This document shows positions 1-6,117 of a stretch of DNA of 22,750 nt, piece by piece. Position 1 is the first letter of the stretch. Each line of letters begins with the position of its first letter. Both the position numbers and the translations under genes were made by a program. Origin of the DNA: a virus; the IMG/VR virus record IMGVR_UViG_3300027763_000248, positions 1 through 22,750 of that record. The stretch is one strand, 5' to 3'. The notes under the pieces were generated by a model. It was not told the origin of the DNA, made no database searches, and saw only the letters and a list, made by a program, of their open reading frames with translations.

Positions 1-193
1 CAATCATTTCCTTTAGCCAGTCCAGAGCCTTTTGGCGACCTTTGACGCCCCTGCCAAATGTAGCGTAAGCGTCAATCTGGAGTAGGCGACCTAGAGACTT
101 CATTGCTGGCTCTCTAGTCATAGACATTCTGCCGTTTGACTTAATTTCCATTTCTAGCCCAATGACTAGAACCCTTGCCTGTAATCCGTTCAT
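1..193 (-). CDS. Hypothetical small phage protein, truncated by window edge
   Basis: This reading frame starts with ATG at 193 and is still open at base 1, giving at least 64 codons (begins MNGLQARVLVIGLEMEIK). The start is set by AAAGGGAAGT directly before the ATG. It contains a basic stretch (RLLQIDAYATFGRGVKGRQK) that could be helical. No family is recognised. It is the last cassette of the array in this window, with its own 16-mer promoter at 249-320 and a leader that can fold (ACTAC/GTAGT). Being incomplete, its true length and terminator are unknown. Confidence 0.75.
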   Translation of the reverse strand, partial: MNGLQARVLVIGLEMEIKSNGRMSMTREPAMKSLGRLLQIDAYATFGRGVKGRQKALDWLKEMI

Positions 194-248
194 ACTTCCC
201 TTTACTTCCCGTAGCCCCAAACTTTTGTCTGGTTTTAACTACAAGAGT

Positions 249-320
249 AGTTTAGCAGTTATCACCGACAAAGTCAAGTTACGGCGTGTCGGCAAGGGGG
301 AACTGTGAAAAAATGAATAC
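249..320 (-). promoter_or_regulatory. 16-mer box plus sigma70-like promoter for the gene at 1-193
   Basis: The box GTATTCATTTTTTCAC (minus strand) is at 305-320. TTGACT lies at 272-277 and TAAACT at 249-254 with a 17 bp spacer. Fifty bases separate the box from the -10. Confidence 0.85.
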
Positions 321-348
321 GACTTCGCCCTGGTTAAAACTTTCGGGC

Positions 349-388
349 AAAAAATTAACCTGGAAGCCGTAGCCACCAGGTTAACTTT
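349..388 (-). terminator. Intrinsic terminator after the gene at 399-581
   Basis: On the minus strand TTAACCTGG pairs with CCAGGTTAA and is followed directly by TTTTTT. Confidence 0.85.
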
Positions 389-398
389 TACTTAAGTA

Positions 399-581
399 TT
401 AGCCGTGATTAGTCTCAAGTTCAGCAAGGGTGTCGTAATAAAACGCTCCATAGCCGTCAGGTGAGTAGGCGAACAGCACAGCACCATTAGGAAACCTTAC
501 CCTTACGGCTACGTCAGTAGGGCGTCTCTCGCCATCTTCCAAAGCGTCCCAAGTTTTTTCGCTCATAGTTCGTGTTTTCAT
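399..581 (-). CDS. Hypothetical 60-aa phage protein
   Basis: The product begins MKTRTMSEKTWDALEDGE and ends with an aromatic, Gly-rich segment (FAYSPDGYGAFYYD). The ATG at 581 is chosen because AAAAGGGACAAA lies just before it. A longer frame back to 656 would run through the leader hairpin and the -10 hexamer and is rejected. The leader carries a GTTGG-AAAA-TCCAAC-type hairpin at 597-611. It is a single-gene cassette with its own promoter (619-689) and terminator (349-388). No function is recognised. Confidence 0.75.
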   Translation of the reverse strand: MKTRTMSEKTWDALEDGERRPTDVAVRVRFPNGAVLFAYSPDGYGAFYYDTLAELETNHG

Positions 582-618
582 TTTGTCCCTTTTCCAGTTG
601 GATTTTCCAACTACTAGT

Positions 619-689
619 AGTTTAGCACAAAGTTCCGACAAACGCCAACATTTCATTTAACCCGTGTCTCATTGTGAAAAAATGAATAC
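619..689 (-). promoter_or_regulatory. 16-mer box plus promoter for the gene at 399-581
   Basis: The box is at 674-689 and the -10 TAAACT at 619-624, 49 bases away. The -35 is weak (TTGGCG or TGGCGT). An ACACGGG element follows the box. Confidence 0.8.
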
Positions 690-702
690 AACTCGTATCA
701 CC

Positions 703-742
703 AAAAACTAACCCCCGTCAATTTCTCAACGGGGGATTAGTT
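703..742 (-). terminator. Intrinsic terminator after the gene at 761-925
   Basis: A CCCCCGT/ACGGGGG stem, extended by CTAA/TTAG, is followed by TTTTT on the minus strand. Confidence 0.85.
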
Positions 743-760
743 CTAAGTTTGATTTACAAA

Positions 761-925
761 CTAGACATCTAGGACAACTGTTTCCAACATCACTTTGTCC
801 AAGTCGCCAATCAAAAACCACTCAACTAGTTCTTTGCCATTAGCCCAAGTGTATAGATTGACTATGCCTTTCTGGTGTAGCACAACTAGTTCTTTTGCTA
901 GCTGGATTAAATTTTCCTGTTTCAT
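761..925 (-). CDS. Hypothetical 54-aa phage protein
   Basis: A short ORF (begins MKQENLIQLAKELVVLHQKG) starts at ATG 925 and stops at TAG 761-763. AAAAAGGGTAAGT supplies a good ribosome-binding site four to five bases before the ATG. It sits exactly where a gene is expected, between a 16-mer promoter (974-1045) and an intrinsic terminator (703-742), and the leader has the recurrent GTTGG/CCAAC hairpin at 952-966. The N-terminal half looks amphipathic-helical. No family is recognised. Confidence 0.75.
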   Translation of the reverse strand: MKQENLIQLAKELVVLHQKGIVNLYTWANGKELVEWFLIGDLDKVMLETVVLDV

Positions 926-973
926 ACTTACCCTTTTTCTTGTTGTTTCTTGTTGGCATTTCCAACTACTATG

Positions 974-1045
974 ATTTTAGCACCCCCTAGTGACAAAAGT
1001 CAAATACCAACACGAACCCGTGTTCCGAGGTGAAAAAATGAATAC
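974..1045 (-). promoter_or_regulatory. 16-mer box plus promoter for the gene at 761-925
   Basis: The box is at 1030-1045, with ACACGGG after it, then TTGACT, an 18 bp spacer and TAAAAT at 974-979. The box to -10 distance is 50 bases. Confidence 0.85.
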
Positions 1046-1203
1046 AGCAGTCGTGCTGGTCAATCTCGTATCTGGCAGAGGCAAGGCAAGGGTAATACTC
1101 TAAATCGAGGCTGTAAGGCTCGTAGAAGGCTTAGGGGTCTAAAACAAGATGAACCATAATCCCCCTAATAAAACTCTCTCTACGGGGCTTACAGGGGCTT
1201 AAA
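1046..1203. other. Non-coding stretch between a terminator and the next box
   Basis: This is the longest gap between cassettes in the left third. It has no ORF with a convincing start. On the minus strand an AGGGGG-preceded ATG at 1157 opens only eight codons (MVHLVLDP) before TAA. The same frame then continues open for 47 codons but runs through the 16-mer, so it may be a decayed gene. Short repeats of AAGCCCC and CTTGCC are present. Confidence 0.4.
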
Positions 1204-1236
1204 CAAATAACCCCCCGTATCAACGGGGGGCTAATG
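1204..1236 (-). terminator. Intrinsic terminator after the gene at 1254-1613
   Basis: A CCCCCCGT/ACGGGGGG stem with a TGAT loop is followed by TTATTTGTTT on the minus strand. Confidence 0.85.
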
Positions 1237-1253
1237 TTTGCGGCAACTAGGGG

Positions 1254-1613
1254 TTAGTCGTCCCCGAGATACAGGGCGATAACATCTTTCGGGAACTCGT
1301 TAAACTCGTCCAGCAGATACTCCACGCCGTCTTTGGTCAGGTCGCACTCAAGATACAAGTTACAATCTTCGCAACTGGCAGGAGTATCACTCTCGTAGCA
1401 ATCAGGAGCATAGACCAAAGGCTCATACTCTTCATCTTCAGGGCGTGTAACTCCAGCAGGAGTTTCCATAGTGTCTGGCATAAATGGATAAGTGTTCCAC
1501 GCTAACTGGTGCTCTTCACCAAACTTGGTGGCACACTCTCGGCAGTATGTATGCCAACTCTCGTCAGTATGTTTGGCGAGATAGAGTGTTACTAGGTTTT
1601 TTTGTTCGGACAT
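1254..1613 (-). CDS. Hypothetical 119-aa acidic protein with CxxC pairs
   Basis: The protein (begins MSEQKNLVTLYLAKHTDE) contains YCREC near residue 24 and CEDCNLYLEC near residue 81, with a further Cys near 72. These could bind zinc, but no named zinc-finger family is recognised. It is strongly acidic and ends LYLGDD. The ATG at 1613 follows AAAGGGG by nine bases. A leader hairpin (GAACTTC/GAAGTTC) lies just upstream. It forms a single-gene cassette with promoter 1666-1736 and terminator 1204-1236. Confidence 0.8.
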   Translation of the reverse strand: MSEQKNLVTLYLAKHTDESWHTYCRECATKFGEEHQLAWNTYPFMPDTMETPAGVTRPEDEEYEPLVYAPDCYESDTPASCEDCNLYLECDLTKDGVEYLLDEFNEFPKDVIALYLGDD

Positions 1614-1665
1614 TAGCCGAACCCCTTTCAGTTTGGAACTTCCCCTTTAGAAGTTCTCTACTTGG

Positions 1666-1736
1666 AGTTTAGCACAGGGGCAGGACATTTCCAAATCGCC
1701 TACTAGTTCCCGTGTTAGCTGTGAAAAAATGAATAC
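1666..1736 (-). promoter_or_regulatory. 16-mer box plus promoter for the gene at 1254-1613
   Basis: The box is at 1721-1736 and TAAACT at 1666-1671, 49 bases apart. The -35 is weak (TTGGAA). AACACGGG follows the box. Confidence 0.8.
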
Positions 1737-1749
1737 GCTAAAACTTGAT

Positions 1750-1783
1750 AAAGAAAACTCCCCGCATTTCTACGGGGAATAAT
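1750..1783 (-). terminator. Intrinsic terminator after the gene at 1796-2068
   Basis: The stem CCCCG/CGGGG is followed by a TTTTCTTT tail on the minus strand. Confidence 0.75.
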
Positions 1784-1795
1784 CTTGACCTAACC

Positions 1796-2068
1796 CTAAA
1801 CAATTATGATGGCAGTTACATCATCAGCAAGAGAGAACTTCTTGTCGTGTTCAGTAATAGTCGGCAAAGTGTCAGTTGCTTCAGCAGAAGTAACTGGTGT
1901 CCATCTATAACCACAGCAGTCGCAGTCGCCATTGCCATCAAAGTAAAGACCATTAGCAACAGCAATGTTGTTTGCTGTATCAGCATCATCAGCAGTTGCT
2001 ACAAAGTAAAGAGATGGACCAGTGAAGTATCCACCAGAATTGTTCTGGCGAAAGATGAAGTAGGACAT
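1796..2068 (-). CDS. Conserved phage protein, FRQNNSGG...DCDCCGYRW type
   Basis: The N-terminus (MSYFIFRQNNSGGYF) and the central GLYFDGNGDCDCCGYRW segment match a pattern I associate with a widespread, uncharacterised phage protein family; this was not checked against a database. The Cys cluster (three Cys within five residues near position 50) may hold metal. The ATG at 2068 follows GAAAGGGG. That ribosome-binding site lies in the loop of an AATTTCC/GGAAATT hairpin that also covers the start, so translation may be structure-sensitive. Promoter 2118-2189 and terminator 1750-1783 make it a stand-alone cassette. Confidence 0.85.
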   Translation of the reverse strand: MSYFIFRQNNSGGYFTGPSLYFVATADDADTANNIAVANGLYFDGNGDCDCCGYRWTPVTSAEATDTLPTITEHDKKFSLADDVTAIIIV

Positions 2069-2117
2069 AATTTCCCCTTTCGGAAATTTGTAATTGGCGT
2101 TTCCAACTACTAATAGT

Positions 2118-2189
2118 AGTTTACCACATACTTCCAGAAATAGTCAAATCGGCACAGCTTCCCGTGTTTCTATGTGAAAAAATGAATAC
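2118..2189 (-). promoter_or_regulatory. 16-mer box plus promoter for the gene at 1796-2068
   Basis: The box is at 2174-2189, then AACACGGG, TTGACT, an 18 bp spacer and TAAACT at 2118-2123. The distance is 50 bases. Confidence 0.85.
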
Positions 2190-2202
2190 ACAAAATCTTC
2201 TA

Positions 2203-2240
2203 ACAAAAATCCCCCCTAACTTTTCATTAAGGGGGACTTC
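2203..2240 (-). terminator. Intrinsic terminator after the gene at 2251-2520
   Basis: The stem TCCCCCTTAA paired with TTAGGGGGGA is followed by TTTTTG on the minus strand. Confidence 0.8.
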
Positions 2241-2250
2241 GTGAAACCGC

Positions 2251-2520
2251 TTACAGCGTTAGCAGTTTGGCGGTAATCTCTGACCACACTCGCAAATAAA
2301 CTGCCAACTTAAATTCGGCTTCTTGCTTAAGTTTGGTAACTACAATCTCGCCAACTGGCGTAGATGTTTCATACTCTTTTTGAGTTTCTTTAAACGCTTG
2401 CTCAATGTGGCGACCAACTTGATTATCAACAAATAGCAGTTGTTCCCGTGTTGTTCTTTGTTCTAGGTTTAACTTGGTAATCAGGTGATTAGCAAGTGTT
2501 TCCACTTTCTTAGTATCCAC
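2251..2520 (-). CDS. Hypothetical 89-aa helical protein, GTG start
   Basis: The product reads MDTKKVETLANHLITKLNLE at its start and is rich in charged helical segments throughout, with no Cys. GTG at 2520 is preferred because AAAGGGG lies eight bases before it; an in-frame GTG at 2529 would directly abut the ribosome-binding site. Its promoter (2550-2621) has the only perfect TATAAT among the boxed units. No family is recognised. Confidence 0.75.
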   Translation of the reverse strand: MDTKKVETLANHLITKLNLEQRTTREQLLFVDNQVGRHIEQAFKETQKEYETSTPVGEIVVTKLKQEAEFKLAVYLRVWSEITAKLLTL

Positions 2521-2549
2521 TTTGGACACCCCTTTCTTGTTATGTCTTA

Positions 2550-2621
2550 ATTATACATCAACCCCCCGACATTTCGCAAAACATACACGACAGCGGTGTT
2601 AGGGTGTGAAAAAATGAATAC
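2550..2621 (-). promoter_or_regulatory. 16-mer box plus promoter with consensus -10
   Basis: The box is at 2606-2621 and TATAAT at 2550-2555, 50 bases apart. The -35 is TTGCGA with an 18 bp spacer. Confidence 0.85.
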
Positions 2622-2635
2622 TCTCTAACTTGCCA

Positions 2636-2664
2636 AGAAATCCCCGCCCTTTCGGGCGGGAACT
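2636..2664 (-). terminator. Intrinsic terminator after the gene at 2675-2944
   Basis: The stem CCCGCCC/GGGCGGG has a GAAA tetraloop and a GATTTC tail on the minus strand. Confidence 0.8.
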
Positions 2665-2674
2665 CTCGGTGAGA

Positions 2675-2944
2675 TTAGGACTTTCTAGCCCTTTGGATTG
2701 CTTCTAGAACTTTGGTAAGTTCGTTAATGTGTTCTTGGTGTAGAGCAATTGTGGTGTTCTCGGCAGTTCTAGCAATCTCTTCTTCTACTAGGCGTTCTAG
2801 TTTGATTAGCCCTAGAAAAGTAAATCCAGTCATAGAAATAGCAATCGTGTAATCGTTCTCTGCTGAGCCCGTGTAAGTGTAACCTTCTGCGAACTCGCCA
2901 GTTAGGACTAGTTCCCAGACTTTTTTCTTCTCTGTAGTTTCCAA
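2675..2944 (-). CDS. Hypothetical 89-aa protein, TTG start
   Basis: The frame starts at TTG 2944, seven bases after AAAGGGG; no ATG or GTG fits the ribosome-binding site. The sequence (METTEKKKVWELVLTGEFAE) has a predicted beta-rich front, then a helical, charged C-terminal half (HINELTKVLEAIQRARKS). The leader forms an extended hairpin in which GTAATC pairs with GATTAC and AGGC with GCCT. It is a single-gene cassette with promoter 2998-3069. Function unknown. Confidence 0.75.
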   Translation of the reverse strand: METTEKKKVWELVLTGEFAEGYTYTGSAENDYTIAISMTGFTFLGLIKLERLVEEEIARTAENTTIALHQEHINELTKVLEAIQRARKS

Positions 2945-2997
2945 TTGGAAACCCCTTTCTGTAATCTAGGCGACTTGCCTTTCTTGATTACATAGTA

Positions 2998-3069
2998 ATC
3001 CTACACCTTGCCACCGACAAAGTCAAATTAAGGGGGAGCTTCGGTGTTTCGGGGTGAAAAAATGAATAC
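2998..3069 (-). promoter_or_regulatory. 16-mer box plus promoter for the gene at 2675-2944
   Basis: The box is at 3054-3069, followed by AACACCG, then TTGACT, 17 bp and TAGGAT at 2998-3003. The distance is 50 bases. Confidence 0.85.
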
Positions 3070-3081
3070 ACAAAACTTCGG

Positions 3082-3121
3082 TAAAAACTTTCCCCCTATC
3101 AACTTCGGCAAGGGGAGAGTT
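3082..3121 (-). terminator. Intrinsic terminator after the gene at 3129-3698
   Basis: ACTCTCCCC pairs with GGGGAAAGT (one G-U) and TTTTTACC follows on the minus strand. Confidence 0.75.
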
Positions 3122-3128
3122 CGGGAGA

Positions 3129-3698
3129 TTACAATCCAAAGTTATTCAGGACATAATCCTTGTCCAACTCAAAGAACTCTTGGACAACTTCGGTGTAAGC
3201 GTAATCTTCATCTTGTATCCACTCTGTAAGCGTTGAGCCGTCATCTGCCGTATAGACTTTTGCTTGCTCAATGTGGACTAAATAGACTTCGCCCTTGTAG
3301 TAAGTGTCTATGCTCTTGATAAGGCTCTCTAAGTCGCCCTTGCTAAGACCCTTGCCATAGACAACAACTTCATTCCACTCGCCCTGTGAATAGCCCTTGA
3401 GTTCATAGAATAGGTGTGGAACGCCCTTGCTGTCTAGGTATTTGCCAATTTGTTTCTTGGTGTTAGCAAAGTCGCCTTGATAGACGCTGTCGCCAACTAT
3501 GGATTGGATACCATTAGAGAGTTCGGTGTCTGTGCCAAAGTGTGCCATACCTCTAGCAGATTGAATTGTGTCTAGGTTAACGCCTAACTCACTAGCGTAT
3601 TCATCAGTAGAACTATACTGCCCTGTGTGATACGCAACTGCCCTTGTGTTGCTGTCTATCTCAAAGATAGAACTTGGTGTTTCAGTTTGAGTTTCCAT
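3129..3698 (-). CDS. Conserved hypothetical phage protein, 189 aa
   Basis: The longest gene of the left cassette array (begins METQTETPSSIFEIDSNTRA). Its C-terminal half, with YSQGEWNEVVVYGKG followed by YYKGEVYLVHIEQAKVY, has the regular hydrophobic pattern of a folded alpha/beta domain. Acidity and size recall anti-restriction proteins of the ArdA type, but I see no diagnostic motif, so that is only a possibility. The ATG at 3698 follows GAAAGGGAAGT. The leader hairpin GTTAG/CTAAC (3711-3725) is a compensatory variant of the GTTGG/CCAAC hairpin in other leaders. Confidence 0.8.
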   Translation of the reverse strand: METQTETPSSIFEIDSNTRAVAYHTGQYSSTDEYASELGVNLDTIQSARGMAHFGTDTELSNGIQSIVGDSVYQGDFANTKKQIGKYLDSKGVPHLFYELKGYSQGEWNEVVVYGKGLSKGDLESLIKSIDTYYKGEVYLVHIEQAKVYTADDGSTLTEWIQDEDYAYTEVVQEFFELDKDYVLNNFGL

Positions 3699-3732
3699 AC
3701 TTCCCTTTCAGTTAGACTTTCTAACTACTTCC

Positions 3733-3804
3733 ACTTTACACCATAGAGCAGACATTACGCAACATCTCGCAATTCCCGTGTGTTGTCTGTGAAAAAATGA
3801 ATAC
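3733..3804 (-). promoter_or_regulatory. 16-mer box plus promoter for the gene at 3129-3698
   Basis: The box is at 3789-3804, followed by ACACACGGG, TTGCGT, 18 bp and TAAAGT at 3733-3738. The distance is 50 bases. Confidence 0.85.
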
Positions 3805-3824
3805 AAATCCAACCGAATCTGTTA

Positions 3825-3858
3825 CAAAAAATCCCCGTATCTCTACGGGGACTTTTGT
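3825..3858 (-). terminator. Intrinsic terminator after the gene at 3869-4261
   Basis: The stem TCCCCGTAGA/TACGGGGA is followed by TTTTTTG on the minus strand. Confidence 0.85.
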
Positions 3859-3868
3859 GGCGAAGCTT

Positions 3869-4261
3869 TTAATCTTCGTCTTCGTCTTCGTCTTCGTCTT
3901 CGTCTTCGTCTTCACACTCGCCATTACAACCAAACTCGTAACACTCTTCGCACTCGTCTTCGTCTGTTGCGAATTGTGGAATAAGGTCTGTAAATCCTGC
4001 GTTCGGGTCTTCGTGATTAGTTTCTACGCCCTGAATAAACTTAAGCGAGCAAGACTTAGAGAACCAATCTTTCAGCGTTTCCAACATCTCTGCTGGTGTC
4101 TGGTCTTCTGTTGTCCTAATCTCTTCGTATTCGTATTTACGCATTAGAGCAACTTGCTCGGTGTCCATAAGAACATAGATTTTGTGGCAGGTATCAAACG
4201 CAATACCCTTAGCGGTGTCTAGGCTGTCTTCTACAACGCCCCAATCAATTTTTACTTTCAT
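3869..4261 (-). CDS. Hypothetical 130-aa protein with Cys cluster and (ED)n tail
   Basis: The protein (begins MKVKIDWGVVEDSLDTAKG) has a folded N-terminal region and a C-terminal segment DECEECYEFGCNGEC followed by nine alternating Glu-Asp pairs. Four Cys in 13 residues suggest a small metal site. The tail is encoded by a six-base tandem repeat (GAAGAC units, 3872-3920) that could vary in length by slippage. ATG 4261 follows AAAAGGGAAGT. A longer frame to 4288 would overlap the leader hairpin (4275-4289). A DNA-mimic role is conceivable from the acidity, but is a guess. Confidence 0.8.
   Translation of the reverse strand: MKVKIDWGVVEDSLDTAKGIAFDTCHKIYVLMDTEQVALMRKYEYEEIRTTEDQTPAEMLETLKDWFSKSCSLKFIQGVETNHEDPNAGFTDLIPQFATDEDECEECYEFGCNGECEDEDEDEDEDEDED
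3870..3922 (-). repeat. Six-base tandem repeat coding (Glu-Asp)n
   Basis: GAAGAC-type hexamers (GTCTTC on the plus strand) repeat about eight to nine times almost without change at the 3' end of the gene at 3869-4261. The low complexity makes length change by slippage likely. Confidence 0.9.
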
Positions 4262-4296
4262 ACTTCCCTTTTCTGTTGGACTTTCCAACTACTCCA

Positions 4297-4367
4297 ATAA
4301 TACCAAAATACTATCTGGAATACAAATTAGGGTAAAGTTCGGTGTGTTTCTGTGAAAAAATGAATAC
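4297..4367 (-). promoter_or_regulatory. 16-mer box plus promoter for the gene at 3869-4261
   Basis: The box is at 4352-4367 and TATTAT at 4297-4302, 49 bases apart. The -35 is weak (TTGTAT, 17 bp spacer). Confidence 0.8.
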
Positions 4368-4385
4368 AACCCTTTCCCCCCTTAA

Positions 4386-4422
4386 TCCAAAGTTCCCCCC
4401 TGATTTCGCAGGGGGGACTTCG
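4386..4422 (-). terminator. Intrinsic terminator after the gene at 4433-4777
   Basis: AAGTCCCCCC pairs with GGGGGGAACTT. The T-run after it is weak (AACTTTGG). Confidence 0.65.
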
Positions 4423-4432
4423 GCAACCTGAT

Positions 4433-4777
4433 TTAGATTGTGGTGTGGATTACGTTAATCCTGATTGCTGGACTATCGTATTTCACTGCTTCCCAAACTT
4501 CAGGATAGGCAGACTTGAGAACCTTAAGGTCTGGTCGTGGAGTGATTACTTCACTAATCTTGGCAACCTTAATGTTTCGGTGGATAAGGGTCGCAGGTGT
4601 CGTGCCAACTTCGGCTAGAACCTGTGCCTTAAGGGTGTCTGCCAACTTCTCAAGGTCGGCAATCTGGCTTCTAACCTTAGACAAATGGTCTAGGGTATCA
4701 ACCATCGGCTTAGACACTTTGATAAGTGTTTCAGTTATGGTGCTGGTGCTAGTGGTGGTGCTGATTGTAGTTTTGAT
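4433..4777 (-). CDS. Coiled-coil-like phage protein, possible non-canonical ATC start
   Basis: The conserved-looking part begins MVDTLDHLSKVRSQIADLEK and is a heptad-like helix, then a C-terminal segment with ITPRPDLKVLKSAYPEVWEA. The frame stays open upstream of GTG 4717, which has no ribosome-binding site. A strong AAAGGGG lies seven bases before an in-frame ATC at 4777, giving a 20-residue Thr/Ser-rich extension. ATC initiation is rare, so either start remains possible. The overall layout resembles the protein at 10825-11214. Both may be accessory to recombination or nuclease functions, but that is speculative. Confidence 0.7.
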   Translation of the reverse strand: MKTTISTTTSTSTITETLIKVSKPMVDTLDHLSKVRSQIADLEKLADTLKAQVLAEVGTTPATLIHRNIKVAKISEVITPRPDLKVLKSAYPEVWEAVKYDSPAIRINVIHTTI

Positions 4778-4847
4778 TTTTTGTCCCCTTTGGACTTTGA
4801 TGGTGCTGTTTGGTGGTGCTATCTAATCACCTGAACTAGATACTAGT

Positions 4848-4919
4848 ATCTTACCACTATCTCCCCTGTAAAGTCAAATCACGCCACGCCAAGCCAAAAA
4901 TCTGTGAAAAAATGAATAC
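4848..4919 (-). promoter_or_regulatory. 16-mer box plus promoter for the gene at 4433-4777
   Basis: The box is at 4904-4919, then TTGACT, 18 bp and TAAGAT at 4848-4853, 50 bases from the box. A GATACTAGTATC palindrome overlaps the start of the leader. Confidence 0.85.
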
Positions 4920-4929
4920 GCTACAAAGC

Positions 4930-4972
4930 TTAAAAAAATAACCCCCCTATTGCTAGGGGGATTATTTCAATC
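4930..4972 (-). terminator. Intrinsic terminator after the gene at 4977-5195
   Basis: AATAATCCCCCTA pairs with TAGGGGGGTTATT and is followed by TTTTT on the minus strand. Confidence 0.9.
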
Positions 4973-4976
4973 GTGT

Positions 4977-5195
4977 TTAGTCTTTTCGTGTAGTTACCAA
5001 TGCCCAGATAGTTAGAGCAACTCCCAGACCTGCCAATACCCAAGTAGCAGTTTCCCAGCGACCATAGGCAACTAGCGTGTTGTTAGCGTATGAGTATGAA
5101 TACTCAACCATTAATCTATGAGCAATCTCACTAGCCAGAACTGCTGAACCCATTACTGATACAGCAAGACCTAAGCGAACAATAAGTTTTTTCAT
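4977..5195 (-). CDS. Small membrane protein with two predicted TM segments
   Basis: The 72-residue protein begins MKKLIVRLGLAVSVMGSAV, which is either a first membrane helix (about residues 5-21) or an uncleaved signal. A second helix covers about 51-68 (WVLAGLGVALTIWALV) and ends in TTRKD. Positive residues at both ends would put both termini inside, with a short tyrosine-rich external loop. It is the only clear membrane protein in the cassette array. It could act in superinfection exclusion or lysis, but nothing in the sequence decides this. The ATG at 5195 follows AAAAGGGTT. Confidence 0.8.
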   Translation of the reverse strand: MKKLIVRLGLAVSVMGSAVLASEIAHRLMVEYSYSYANNTLVAYGRWETATWVLAGLGVALTIWALVTTRKD

Positions 5196-5240
5196 AACCC
5201 TTTTCCTTTTTAGATACCAAGCGATTTGCTTGATACTTGT

Positions 5241-5311
5241 ATCTTACCAGCAACCAGCGACATTACAAAATCTAACACGCCAAGCCGTATTCCCTGTGAA
5301 AAAATGAATAC
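5241..5311 (-). promoter_or_regulatory. 16-mer box plus promoter for the gene at 4977-5195
   Basis: The box is at 5296-5311 and TAAGAT at 5241-5246, 49 bases apart. The -35 is weak (TTTGTA). Confidence 0.8.
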
Positions 5312-5321
5312 TAAATCGTGA

Positions 5322-5360
5322 GATTAAAAATAACCCCCCTAGTTTCAGGGGGATTATTCA
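5322..5360 (-). terminator. Intrinsic terminator after the gene at 5369-5896
   Basis: AATAATCCCCCT pairs with AGGGGGGTTATT and TTTAATC follows on the minus strand. Confidence 0.9.
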
Positions 5361-5368
5361 GCGTGAGT

Positions 5369-5896
5369 TTATGCTCGCCAGAACTCTAAGTCTTGTGCCA
5401 GCAACCACTCTACGAAGTGTGGATTGAATAGAACCTTGTCGTGTCGCTTGGCTCGCATTAAGTCAATGGCGTCTTGTGCCGTATAGCCGTCAATCATTAG
5501 CACTAGGGTAAAGATTAGGCTAGACCTGTTTAGACCTGCTTGGCAACGCAAGAGAACTCTCTCGCCCCGTTTCCAATCAGCGTGAGCCATTAGAGCAATA
5601 CGCTTAAAAGCTTCCAAGTCAAAATCAGTTTCGCCACTATCAAAGTAACCGAACCTGAACTCTTTAACTAGCCAATCGGCAGGATTGGCGTGAGCATAAA
5701 AGGTATAGACACTATCAAAGTGTCGTATCTTGATAGAGATGTCCCGTCTATCAAACTCGCAATGCTTATCACCAACTCTGTCGTTGTCTGCCGTGCCACC
5801 TAGCCAAAGGTTAGGCAGGACTTCACTCCAAATAGGTATGTCCAACTGACCATTTAAAAACGGCTCGTTGCTGTATGACTTCTCGTAGTTGTTCAT
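5369..5896 (-). CDS. Dual-specificity/tyrosine phosphatase-like protein
   Basis: This 175-aa protein carries the Cys-phosphatase signature CQAGLNRSS: nucleophile Cys about 118 and Arg about 124 in the C-x5-R P-loop. The His usual before the Cys is replaced by Arg (LLRCQAG). Upstream, LPNLWLGGTADND resembles the start of the dual-specificity fold, and FGYFDSGETDFD could hold the general acid. The family hydrolyses phosphoserine, threonine or tyrosine; substrates here are unknown, perhaps host signalling proteins. ATG 5896 has GGAAAGGG. An in-frame ATG at 5911 is only six bases from the -10 and could start a leaderless form. Confidence 0.85.
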   Translation of the reverse strand: MNNYEKSYSNEPFLNGQLDIPIWSEVLPNLWLGGTADNDRVGDKHCEFDRRDISIKIRHFDSVYTFYAHANPADWLVKEFRFGYFDSGETDFDLEAFKRIALMAHADWKRGERVLLRCQAGLNRSSLIFTLVLMIDGYTAQDAIDLMRAKRHDKVLFNPHFVEWLLAQDLEFWRA

Positions 5897-5917
5897 AGTT
5901 TCCCTTTCCATAAGTTA

Positions 5918-5988
5918 AGTATCTCATTAATAGAACCTTAAGTCAAACTCATTTATTCCCAGCGTGTTTGGTGTGAAAAAATGAATAC
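5918..5988 (-). promoter_or_regulatory. 16-mer box plus promoter for the phosphatase gene
   Basis: The box is at 5973-5988, followed by AACACG, TTGACT, 17 bp and GATACT at 5918-5923. The distance is 49 bases. The leader is at most about 20 nt. Confidence 0.85.
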
Positions 5989-6004
5989 ACCCTGACTGCC
6001 GTAA

Positions 6005-6040
6005 AAAATCTGTTACCAGACTTCTACGGGTTCGGTGTCA
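6005..6040 (-). terminator. Possible terminator overlapping a stop codon
   Basis: On the minus strand TCTG-GTAA-CAGA is followed by TTTTTT, inside an outer CCGTA/TACGG pair. The stem overlaps the stop codon of the small gene at 6013-6117. Confidence 0.5.
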
Positions 6041-6117
6041 TAGACTTCACCTTGACTAAGCAAGCGAGCAACTAGGGTATCTAGTTGCTCACCTGTTAGC
6101 GTGATTGGTTCAGTCAT
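6013..6117 (-). CDS. Hypothetical 34-aa protein coupled to the upstream gene
   Basis: A very short ORF (MTEPITLTGEQLDTLVARLL, then an acidic end) starts at ATG 6117, inside the last codons of the gene at 6110-6499, and stops at TAA 6013-6015. The eight-base overlap suggests translational coupling. The start resembles a small helical binding module. It fills the space up to the terminator-like hairpin exactly, which supports it as real. No family is recognised. Confidence 0.6.
   Translation of the reverse strand: MTEPITLTGEQLDTLVARLLSQGEVYDTEPVEVW

Noticed and set aside
987-1157. Minus-strand frame MVHLVLDP-stop followed by 47 open codons
   Set aside because: It contains an in-frame TAA and its second part runs through the 16-mer and promoter of the next gene. 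At best a decayed gene.
3797-4147. Plus-strand ORF with FVFVFVF repeats
   Set aside because: Antisense reading of the Glu-Asp hexamer repeat.
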